Shown piece by piece: positions 1-5,673 of a stretch of 8,909 bases of DNA. The stretch is from Candidatus Altarchaeota archaeon (lineage in GTDB: Archaea > Altiarchaeota > Altiarchaeia > IMC4 > SCGC-AAA252-I15): positions 1-8,909 of the forward strand of contig JAPKXP010000097.1 of NCBI GenBank assembly GCA_026394745.1. Reading direction: 5' to 3'. The translations under genes were made by a program, and so were the position numbers. Under the pieces are notes generated by a model. That model had not been told where the DNA came from and searched no databases. It saw only the letters and a list, made by a program, of their open reading frames with translations. Within the stretch, counting starts at the first letter, position 1. The number at the start of each line of letters is the position of its first letter.

Positions 1-173
1 CATGCTGAGGCGTTCTTGGGGACTCTGACACCGTCCACCGTCTCCGTGGCGAGCGGGTGGTCTCCGACTAGCACCAGGTTTTCAGGTATCTTCCTCAGTT
101 TTATGTCTCCGAACCGGTCTTCTTGGCTGTTGTTCAACCTCCCGTTACGGTTGTGTCCGTACATGAAGACCAT
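1..173 (-). CDS. Hypothetical protein, N-terminal part (runs off the left edge)
   Basis: Reading leftward from an ATG at 173-171, 57 codons stay open to the window edge, so the 3' end is missing. An in-frame TAG (182-180) lies three codons upstream, so the start must be this ATG or the one three codons later (164-162). The visible N-terminus is polar (GHNRNGRLNN, then SQEDRFGD), followed by a hydrophobic strand-like ENLVLVGDHP and a DGVRVPKN segment. I do not recognise the family. Support for coding is the AAC, GAC, GTC and AAG-rich codon use, which resembles the neighbouring genes, and the divergent AT-rich region just upstream. The opposite strand is also open here, but its translation is Ser/Pro/Leu-rich and looks like a shadow. 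There is no signal peptide or membrane segment in the visible part. Confidence 0.5.
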   Translation of the reverse strand, partial: MVFMYGHNRNGRLNNSQEDRFGDIKLRKIPENLVLVGDHPLATETVDGVRVPKNASA

Positions 174-252
174 ACTATCCTATATACATTATTCTATTAA
201 CTCTGTTTTTATTCATTGTTGGCTTAAATTAATACCTAACGGGGTACGTCAA
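174..252. promoter_or_regulatory. Divergent AT-rich intergenic promoter region
   Basis: This 79-nt spacer is much more AT-rich than the genes on either side. On the plus strand a TATA-like TTAAATTA (224-231) is centred about 25 nt before the ATG at 253, the spacing expected of an archaeal box A driving a leaderless transcript. No Shine-Dalgarno-like sequence precedes that ATG. On the minus strand, TA-rich candidates at about 190-200 and 179-188 could serve the leftward gene. The boxes are visible in the sequence; promoter activity is inferred. Confidence 0.5.
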
Positions 253-432
253 ATGGATTCCACAAAGCTTTTGGAGCTTCTTGAGCACGAGATAAGCGAG
301 TTCATAACCGAGAAGCCTGCGCCGAGGAAGGAGGTCATGAGCACCAACACCCACATCATACTGAAGGAGTTCAAGAGGGCTGGCATACTCATGTTCGACG
401 AGGACGCGAAGAGGCTGCCTTTGTCTCCGTAG
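253..432 (+). CDS. Small hypothetical protein (59 aa), first gene ahead of the aminotransferase
   Basis: I do not recognise this protein. It begins with a leucine-rich amphipathic helix (about residues 3-19), then a charged linker with KPAPRKEV, a second helical stretch (about 31-43) and a short hydrophobic ILMF before a DEDAKR tail. It has no cysteines, signal peptide or membrane segment. The frame is open further upstream to position 16, but that extension crosses the AT-rich promoter region and the leftward gene. The ATG at 253 lies about 25 nt after a TATA-like box, so it is the better start. Its stop is 12 nt before the aminotransferase ATG, which suggests co-transcription. The size and upstream position recall small Lrp/AsnC-type or winged-helix regulators, but no clear helix-turn-helix can be seen, so regulation is speculation. 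Confidence 0.6.
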   Translation: MDSTKLLELLEHEISEFITEKPAPRKEVMSTNTHIILKEFKRAGILMFDEDAKRLPLSP

Positions 433-444
433 GGGTCTTGCAAG

Positions 445-1605
445 ATGAAGCGAATTTCTGACAGGGTGAAGAACGTCCCGTTCTCCGGCATACGCGAATT
501 CTTCGAGCTGGTTTCGCAGAGCAAGGGCGTTGTCAGTTTGGGCGTCGGAGAGCCTGATTTCCCGACTCCTTCTCCGATGAAGGCTGCTGCGGTGCAGGCT
601 ATCGAGGAGGACGACACTTCCTACACTTCAAACTACGGTTTAATCGAGCTTCGCGAGCTCATAGCAAGAAAGCTCCTGAAGGAAAATAAATTAAGGTTCA
701 ATCCTGAGAACCAGGTTCTCGTGACTACCGGAACGAGCGAGGCGCTTGACCTGGCGTTCCGCGCGATACTTGAGCCGGGCGACGAAGTCCTGGTGCCGGA
801 GCCTTCGTACGTTTCATACAAGCCGTGCGTCTGGTTCACGGGCGCGAACCCGGTGTCTGTCGTGATGAGGGAGGAGAATGACTTCCGCGTCGTGAAGGAG
901 GACGTGAAAAAGAAGATAACAAAAAAGACCAAGGCGATAATAGTCGCGTCCCCGAACAATCCCACCGGAAGCGTCCTAAGGAGGAGCGACCTAGAGGACA
1001 TAGCAGACCTCGCTATACAGCACGACCTCACAGTAATCTCTGACGAGCTTTACGAGCACCTAATCTACGACGGCGAGAAGCACCACAGCATAGGTTCGTT
1101 CAAAGGAATGGAAGACCGTACGATAACAATCAACGGCTTTTCCAAGGGGTTCGCGTTCACCGGATGGCGCCTCGGCTATGCGGCAGGAAGCACCGAGTAC
1201 ATAGAGTCTATGATGAAGATCCACCAGTACACAATGCTCTCCGCCCCGACCGTAAGCCAGTACGCCGCCCTCAAGTTCACCGAATGCGGCAGGTACGTGA
1301 AGGAGATGGTCGACGAATACGACCGCAGAAGGAGGCTTCTCGTGCGCGGGCTAAACGAGCTGCCTGACGTCTCGTGCATAATGCCCAAGGGCGCATTCTA
1401 CGCTTTCCCCAACATAAAGGAGACCGGCATGAACTCGCAGGAGTTCGCAAAAAAGCTCCTGAACGCGGGAGTCGCGGTAGTGCCAGGCAACACTTTCGGC
1501 GCAAGCGGGGAAGGGCACGTAAGATGCAGCTACAGCGTTTCAACGGAAGTCATACAGGAGGCGCTGGAGCGCATGAGAAAATTCATGAATAATGTCAATC
1601 GTTGA
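445..1605 (+). CDS. Class I/II PLP-dependent aminotransferase (aspartate/aromatic type)
   Basis: A cytoplasmic fold-type I transaminase that would move an amino group between an amino acid and a 2-oxo acid such as 2-oxoglutarate. At 386 residues it is full length. Visible landmarks are the N-terminal SLGVGEPDF (31-39), TGTSEA (95-100) at the cofactor phosphate, PNNPTG (170-175), Asp200 in ISDELY (pairs with the pyridine nitrogen), Tyr203, the Schiff-base lysine Lys234 in NGFSKGF, Arg242 in TGWRLGY, and Arg360 in GHVRCSY, which binds the substrate carboxylate. Overall it most resembles archaeal aspartate and aromatic aminotransferases of Pyrococcus and Methanocaldococcus. Substrate choice cannot be read from sequence, so no symbol is given. 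The usual FSKT/FSKA reads FSKG here. It lies 12 nt after the small upstream gene and overlaps leuS by 14 nt, so the three probably form one transcript. Confidence 0.93.
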   Translation: MKRISDRVKNVPFSGIREFFELVSQSKGVVSLGVGEPDFPTPSPMKAAAVQAIEEDDTSYTSNYGLIELRELIARKLLKENKLRFNPENQVLVTTGTSEALDLAFRAILEPGDEVLVPEPSYVSYKPCVWFTGANPVSVVMREENDFRVVKEDVKKKITKKTKAIIVASPNNPTGSVLRRSDLEDIADLAIQHDLTVISDELYEHLIYDGEKHHSIGSFKGMEDRTITINGFSKGFAFTGWRLGYAAGSTEYIESMMKIHQYTMLSAPTVSQYAALKFTECGRYVKEMVDEYDRRRRLLVRGLNELPDVSCIMPKGAFYAFPNIKETGMNSQEFAKKLLNAGVAVVPGNTFGASGEGHVRCSYSVSTEVIQEALERMRKFMNNVNR

Positions 1606-4444
1606 AATGGAATCTGAAACCGTTGAATCAAAGTGGCTTGCCCGATGGAGCGCGGCTAAGACGTTCGAGGGTAATCCACAGGTAGGCAAGCCCAAGTACT
1701 TCATAACCGTCCCCTACCCGTACGCTTCAGGCGCGCTGCACGTAGGCCACGCGAGAAGCTATACGCTCGGAGACGTCAGCGCAAGGTACAAGCGCATGCT
1801 CGGATTCAACGTGCTGTTCCCCATGGCGTCGCACATAACCGGGACTCCGATTCTCGCAATCTCCCGGAAAATCGAGCAGAAGGACGAGAAGGCAATCAAG
1901 GGCAACAAGGAATACGTTTCGTTCTACGAGAGCGACCCGAAGAAGATTGACGAAATAGTCTCAGGATTCTCAAAACCCGAGAACGTAGCCAAGTTCTACG
2001 CCAGCGCGATACGCAAGGACTTCGAGTCGATGGGCTATGCGATAGACTGGAGGAGGTTCTTCACCACGGGCGACAGGCAGTACAACGCTTTCATACGCTG
2101 GCAGTACCTGAAACTCAAGGAAAAGGACTACGTGATGAAGGGCAAGCACGCAGTCTACTACTGTCCGAACTGCGGGAACCCAGTGACCACGGACGACATA
2201 AAGTCCGGGGACGAGTGCGAGATAGGCATGAGCGAATTCTACCTGATTAAGATGAGGTTCCAAGACGGCTTCTTGGTCGCAGCCACGCTCCGGCCTGAAA
2301 CCGTGTTCGGAATAGTCAACACTTGGATTAACCCCAATGAAACCTACGTCAAAGCAACCGTCGACGGCGAGACTTGGTACGTCGCGGAAAAATTCGTCGA
2401 AAAGTACGTTGACCAGCAGCACGAAATCAAAGTAATCGAGAAGTTTAAGGGAAGCGGCCTCGTCGGCAGGAAACTTACAGTGCCGATAGTCAACCGCGAG
2501 GTTCCGCTGCTTGCAGCAGAGTTCGTGGACGCCGACATAGCAACCGGGGTCGTGAACTCGGTCCCGGCTCACGCGCCATACGACTACGTCGCAGGCCTCG
2601 AGGCCATGCAGAAGCTGAAGATAGACTTGACTCCCATACCATTGATAAGGATTGACGGGTACTCTGCCATACCCGCAAAAGACTTGATTGAGAAGGAAGG
2701 CATCAAATCGCAGACCGACTTCGAGAAGCTCGAGAAGGTCACCGCCCAACTCTACAAGGACGAGTTCTACCGCGGAATGATGAACGAGAACTGCGGCGAG
2801 TTCGAGGGAATGCGCGTGAGCGAGGCTAAAGATCAAGTCATCGAGCGTCTTGAAGGCCTCGGCCAGATAGGAAAAGCATACGAGAAGAACATCAAAGACA
2901 ACGACGGAAAGCCGGTCAAAGACCCGAAGTGCAGGTGCGGCACAAACATAGTCATAAAAGTCCTCGCAGACCAGTGGTTCCTCAACTACAGCGACGAGGA
3001 ATGGAAGGAGAAGACCCGCGAACTACTCGGCGAAATCGAAATCGAGCCTGAGATGTACAGAAGCGGGTTCGAGCACACAATCGGCTGGCTTCACGAGTGG
3101 CCTTGCACGAGAAACCGCGGCCTAGGGACGAAACTGCCTTTCGACGAACGCTGGATGATAGAATCGCTCTCCGACAGCACGATATACATGGCCTACTACA
3201 CGATAGCCCACCACCTGACTGAAAACAAGTTCAGTGAAGAACAGCTCACGCCAGAGTTCTTCGACTACGTGTTCCTCGGAACAGGAAACATCGCGGACGT
3301 GAGCAATAAGACCGGCATAGACGAAAAATTAATCGAAAAAATACACTCCGAGTTCAAGTACTGGTACCCGATGGACGAGCGCAGGACCGGAATAGCCCAC
3401 ATCTCCAACCACCTGACCTTCATGATGTTCCACCACGCGGCGATATTCCCTGACAACTACTGGCCGAGGAAGATAAGCCTAAACGAGATGCTGATTGCCG
3501 AAGGCAGGAAGATGAGCAAGAGCCTCGGCAACGTCATACCAATACACCACAGCGTAGGCAAGTACGGAGCCGACGTCGTACGTTTGTACCTCATATACGC
3601 CGCAGACCCGGAGACGACGCTCGACTGGCGCGAAAACCAAGTGGAGAACGCGAGAAAAAGAATCAGGCAATTCCAAGACGCAGTCGAAAAGACGGCCCAG
3701 ATGAAAGACGACCCGCAAGCGGAGAACGACACAGACAAGTGGCTGAGAAACAGGATGAGCGAGCGGATAACCCAAACCCGCCAGGCGCTCGACAACTCCA
3801 GCGCAAGGAAGGCCGTGCAGTCCGCGCTCTACGACATCCTATCAGACCTCAACTGGTACTCAAGACGCACGGAAAAACAAAACAAAGGTGTGCTCTCAGA
3901 GCTTGCCGTAAACTGGGTGAAGCTCATGACCCCGTTCACGCCATTCACCTGCGAGGAGCTCTGGGAGAAGATGGGCGGCAAGGGACTTGCAACACATCAG
4001 AAGTACCCTGAATCAAGCGAATCATCCATCGACAAGACCATAGACTCAAAGGAAAACTACCTAAAGAAGGTTTTAGACGACGTCCAAAACATAATGCAGG
4101 TCGTAAAAAAGACGCCGCAGAAAATACACTTCTACGTAAGCCCCGCATGGAAATACAAGGTCTACCAGGCCGTTAAAGACGGAAAGCAGATGAAAGACGT
4201 CATGGCAGACCCGGACTTAAGAAGCCAGGGGAAGGACATAGCCAAGATGATGCAAACCCGAAAAGAGGAACTGCCTGAAGTAATGCTAAACGGCGCGCAA
4301 GAAATGGAAACCCTAAACAACGCCAAACAATTCCTTGCGAAGGAAATCAACTCCGAAATAATAATCCACGAGAAGCCAGACTACGACCCAGAACAAAAAT
4401 CACGCTACGCACTACCCATGAAACCAGGCATCTACATGGAATAA
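1592..4444 (+). CDS. leuS: Leucyl-tRNA synthetase, archaeal type
   Basis: This class Ia synthetase charges tRNA-Leu with leucine in the cytoplasm. At 950 residues it has the usual archaeal length. Landmarks in order: the HIGH-type signature HVGH (50-53) after PYPYASGALHVGH; a zinc-type pair Cys191/Cys194 (CPNC); the CP1 editing domain with TLRPETVFG (232-240, threonine-rich site) and VPAHAPYD (324-331, with the conserved Asp331 used to clear mischarged tRNA); a second CxC at 447/449; and KMSKS (640-644). The helical anticodon-binding domain and an archaeal-type C-terminal domain ending in LPMKPGIYME follow. In archaeal enzymes that domain contacts the long variable arm of tRNA-Leu. The ATG at 1592 overlaps the aminotransferase by 14 nt; an ATG at 1607, one base after that gene's stop, is an alternative start that removes five residues. 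No strong ribosome-binding site favours either. Confidence 0.98.
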   Translation: MSIVEMESETVESKWLARWSAAKTFEGNPQVGKPKYFITVPYPYASGALHVGHARSYTLGDVSARYKRMLGFNVLFPMASHITGTPILAISRKIEQKDEKAIKGNKEYVSFYESDPKKIDEIVSGFSKPENVAKFYASAIRKDFESMGYAIDWRRFFTTGDRQYNAFIRWQYLKLKEKDYVMKGKHAVYYCPNCGNPVTTDDIKSGDECEIGMSEFYLIKMRFQDGFLVAATLRPETVFGIVNTWINPNETYVKATVDGETWYVAEKFVEKYVDQQHEIKVIEKFKGSGLVGRKLTVPIVNREVPLLAAEFVDADIATGVVNSVPAHAPYDYVAGLEAMQKLKIDLTPIPLIRIDGYSAIPAKDLIEKEGIKSQTDFEKLEKVTAQLYKDEFYRGMMNENCGEFEGMRVSEAKDQVIERLEGLGQIGKAYEKNIKDNDGKPVKDPKCRCGTNIVIKVLADQWFLNYSDEEWKEKTRELLGEIEIEPEMYRSGFEHTIGWLHEWPCTRNRGLGTKLPFDERWMIESLSDSTIYMAYYTIAHHLTENKFSEEQLTPEFFDYVFLGTGNIADVSNKTGIDEKLIEKIHSEFKYWYPMDERRTGIAHISNHLTFMMFHHAAIFPDNYWPRKISLNEMLIAEGRKMSKSLGNVIPIHHSVGKYGADVVRLYLIYAADPETTLDWRENQVENARKRIRQFQDAVEKTAQMKDDPQAENDTDKWLRNRMSERITQTRQALDNSSARKAVQSALYDILSDLNWYSRRTEKQNKGVLSELAVNWVKLMTPFTPFTCEELWEKMGGKGLATHQKYPESSESSIDKTIDSKENYLKKVLDDVQNIMQVVKKTPQKIHFYVSPAWKYKVYQAVKDGKQMKDVMADPDLRSQGKDIAKMMQTRKEELPEVMLNGAQEMETLNNAKQFLAKEINSEIIIHEKPDYDPEQKSRYALPMKPGIYME

Positions 4445-4450
4445 AATCAA

Positions 4451-5197
4451 TTACTTCTTCGCTTCAATGCACTTGTCCGCAAACTCCCTCAATGTGCTCA
4501 GTTTCTCTATGCCGCCTGTAATGCTGTCGCCGTTCCTCGGGCATACGACCTGCGGAACGTAGTCGAGGTTCATGAACGAGCCGAAGCATTCGTCAAGCAT
4601 CTTCCTGTCTCCTGTGTTATTGTCGTCGGCCTTCCTGACTTTGTAGCCGTAAGTCTCGTTGTAGGATTCGCTCAACAAGTCGTCGAACAAAGGCGTAGTC
4701 CTCGCGCAGTGTATGCACCCGGATGTCGAGTAATGATAGACCAACGTATCCTCCGTCAAACTGTATCTCTTCACGCACTCCCTAGTCCTGTTCACCTCGC
4801 TTTTTAAAGCATCGCAGGATTTACTGACATTCGCGAACTTGCACAAGCCGTCCGCAATAACGTACTTGCTCTTAGCGTCGATAAGACCCGCCCTCCAACC
4901 ATTAACCACAAAAACGTTAGGCTGGTCAACGGCATCAGAAACAACAAACTTCAGTTCAACGCCAAGCTCCTGCCCGATAACACCCATAACCCTGTCGTCA
5001 TAATAGCTCGTGCAGAAGTCGCACTCGCCGGGAGTCCTTAAATCACAGCTCACGCAGCGCTGCGGAAAAAGATAAAAAACCTGAACGCCGGAAGCATTCT
5101 CCACGACGCCACCCTTCTCCACGCCGCTGAACACAAAAACCGCTCCAGCAGCCAAAACCAACACCAAAACCCCGATAACATAATCCCGAACGTCCAT
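4451..5197 (-). CDS. Membrane-anchored double thioredoxin-like thiol-disulfide protein
   Basis: A 248-residue protein with one N-terminal hydrophobic helix (about 6-24) and the rest probably outside the cytoplasm. Two thioredoxin-like modules can be seen. The first has a beta strand QVFYLF, then Cys48-x2-Cys51 and a second pair Cys59-x2-Cys62. The second has VYHYSTSGCIHC with Cys161-x2-Cys164 and a YVPQVV segment whose Pro215 fits the cis-proline near the active site. There are 12 cysteines. Five N-x-S/T sequons (Asn34, 123, 137, 180, 193) suit an exported, possibly glycosylated archaeal protein. The role is probably disulfide formation, isomerisation or reduction at the cell surface; the partner is unknown. 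A TTG at 5203 would add two residues, but the ATG at 5197 sits about 28 nt after a TTTAAA box and is preferred. The gene ends 6 nt from the stop of convergent leuS. Confidence 0.85.
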   Translation of the reverse strand: MDVRDYVIGVLVLVLAAGAVFVFSGVEKGGVVENASGVQVFYLFPQRCVSCDLRTPGECDFCTSYYDDRVMGVIGQELGVELKFVVSDAVDQPNVFVVNGWRAGLIDAKSKYVIADGLCKFANVSKSCDALKSEVNRTRECVKRYSLTEDTLVYHYSTSGCIHCARTTPLFDDLLSESYNETYGYKVRKADDNNTGDRKMLDECFGSFMNLDYVPQVVCPRNGDSITGGIEKLSTLREFADKCIEAKK

Positions 5198-5218
5198 CCT
5201 CAAAGCAATTGAAATAAA

Positions 5219-5267
5219 TACTTTAAATAAGCTATATATAAAACTCTAGGTATAAAACAAAATATAA
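5219..5267. promoter_or_regulatory. Divergent promoter region: thioredoxin-like gene (minus) and tRNA-Ser (plus)
   Basis: This is a very AT-rich stretch with several archaeal TATA-like boxes. On the minus strand TTATTTAAAG (5230-5221) is centred about 28 nt before the ATG at 5197, which fits a leaderless or very short leader, and TTTATATATAG (5243-5233) is a second candidate. On the plus strand CTATATATAAAA (5232-5243) and TATAAAA (5251-5257) lie about 37 and 21 nt before the first base of the tRNA. Which box is used cannot be decided by eye. Confidence 0.55.
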
Positions 5268-5274
5268 CTGCTAT

Positions 5275-5499
5275 GCCGAGGTGGCGGAGCACGGATTAAC
5301 GCGCAAGCCTGGAAGGGCCTTTTCTTTCTTCAAAGAAAGAAAACGCCCGCGAACCCAAGAAACAGTTAAGCTGTTTCAGGGCTCCCAGAAGGCAAAGCCT
5401 TCTGAGGGAAGAAAGAACGCTTTTCGCCGGAACAAAAAGAAAGCCCCAGCCAGCTTGTTCTCCGAAAGGGGAGCTTGAGTTCAAATCTCAACCTCGGCG
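5275..5499 (+). tRNA. tRNA-Ser (anticodon GGA), intron-containing
   Basis: After removal of a 137-nt intron (5315-5451) the two exons, 5275-5314 and 5452-5499, give an 88-nt class II tRNA. The acceptor stem GCCGAGG (5275-5281) pairs fully with CCTCGGC (5492-5498). The D stem is GCG/CGC (5284-5286 with 5300-5302). The anticodon stem is CAAGC/GCTTG (5304-5308 with 5453-5457) around the loop C-T-GGA-A-A, anticodon at 5311-5313. A long variable arm (5458-5474) has a GAAA loop. The T arm is TTGAG/CTCAA with loop TTCAAAT (5475-5491). The discriminator is G (5499), which is typical of serine and not of leucine tRNAs, in agreement with GGA reading UCC and UCU. CCA is not encoded. A tRNA-Leu call was considered because of the long variable arm and rejected on anticodon and discriminator. 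Confidence 0.95.
5315..5451 (+). other. tRNA-Ser intron (37/38) with canonical bulge-helix-bulge
   Basis: The exon-intron borders form a perfect archaeal splicing motif. The central 4-bp helix CTGG (5309-5312) pairs with CCAG (5446-5449). A 3-nt bulge AAG (5313-5315) lies on the 5' side and a 3-nt bulge CCA (5450-5452) on the 3' side. Outer pairing is GGC (5316-5318) with GCC (5443-5445), and the anticodon stem lies inside. Cutting after the second base of each bulge gives the borders reported here. Within the intron, three hairpins can be drawn: 5320-5329/5334-5343 (10 bp, TCAA loop), 5359-5365/5371-5377 (7 bp, flanked by CCC and GGG), and 5386-5393/5397-5404 (8 bp, AAA loop). At 137 nt it is long for an archaeal tRNA intron. 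It contains no endonuclease-sized ORF. Confidence 0.9.
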
Positions 5500-5603
5500 A
5501 GCGAGACGAGGGTAACAAGCCGAAAGGCTTGTTTCAACCTCGGCGAACGAAGTGAGTCGAGGGTAGCAAAGTCGGAAGACTTTGCATCCAAACCTCGACG
5601 AAC
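5488..5603 (+). repeat. Structured tandem repeats echoing the tRNA 3' end
   Basis: Three imperfect copies of a unit that begins like the tRNA 3' end: TCAACCTCGGCGA at 5488 (the tRNA itself), again at 5534, and a diverged TCCAAACCTCGACGA at 5587. The CCTCG cores are spaced 46 and 55 nt. Units 1 and 2 each contain a first stem, CCTCG with CGAGG (5492-5496/5507-5511 and 5538-5542/5558-5562), then a GGGTA linker and a second 8-bp stem closed by a GNRA tetraloop: 5514-5521/5526-5533 around GAAA, and 5566-5573/5578-5585 around GGAA. The second stems differ in sequence but keep full pairing. Unit 3 stops after the first CCTCG-like element. Transcription, and hence an RNA function, is inferred. Confidence 0.75.
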
Positions 5604-5605
5604 AA

Positions 5606-5614
5606 TTTTCTTTT
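5606..5614 (+). terminator. T-rich tract after the tRNA/repeat region
   Basis: TTTTCTTTT is the first T-rich tract after the tRNA that resembles an archaeal oligo-T terminator. None lies between the tRNA 3' end (5499) and the end of the repeats. If it ends the tRNA transcript, the repeats would be carried in the 3' trailer. It is a weak signal on its own. Confidence 0.4.
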
Positions 5615-5633
5615 ACACAATGCGCGGAATTAA

Positions 5634-5663
5634 CTTTTTAACTGCACTGAAAGCATATATAAT
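5634..5663 (+). promoter_or_regulatory. TATA-like boxes before the Cys-rich protein gene
   Basis: CTTTTTAA (5634-5641) is centred about 36 nt before the ATG at 5674, giving a predicted transcript start near 5664 and a leader of about 10 nt. A second box, CATATATAAT (5654-5663), looks stronger but is too close to 5674 for standard spacing. No Shine-Dalgarno sequence is visible. Confidence 0.35.
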
Positions 5664-5673
5664 TGGCTGTCAG

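Noticed and set aside
16..252. N-terminal extension of the small upstream protein to position 16
   Set aside because: It crosses an AT-rich promoter region and is antisense to the leftward gene; the ATG at 253 has a TATA box at leaderless spacing.
1970..2836. Long open frame (288 codons) on the minus strand inside leuS
   Set aside because: It is antisense to strongly conserved LeuRS sequence, has a Val/Leu/His-rich composition typical of reading G/C-ending codons backwards, and shows no recognisable domain.
5281..5478. 65-codon plus-strand ORF across the tRNA and its intron
   Set aside because: It lies within the tRNA exons and the hairpin-rich intron; the Lys/Arg-rich translation only reflects the purine-rich intron. 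No homing-endonuclease motif is present.
5275..5499. Reading the tRNA as tRNA-Leu, which would pair with the nearby LeuRS
   Set aside because: The anticodon is GGA and the discriminator base is G; archaeal tRNA-Leu needs A73 and a leucine anticodon.
5488..5603. CRISPR array
   Set aside because: Only two full units with different internal sequences, no conserved repeat with unique spacers, and no cas genes in the window.
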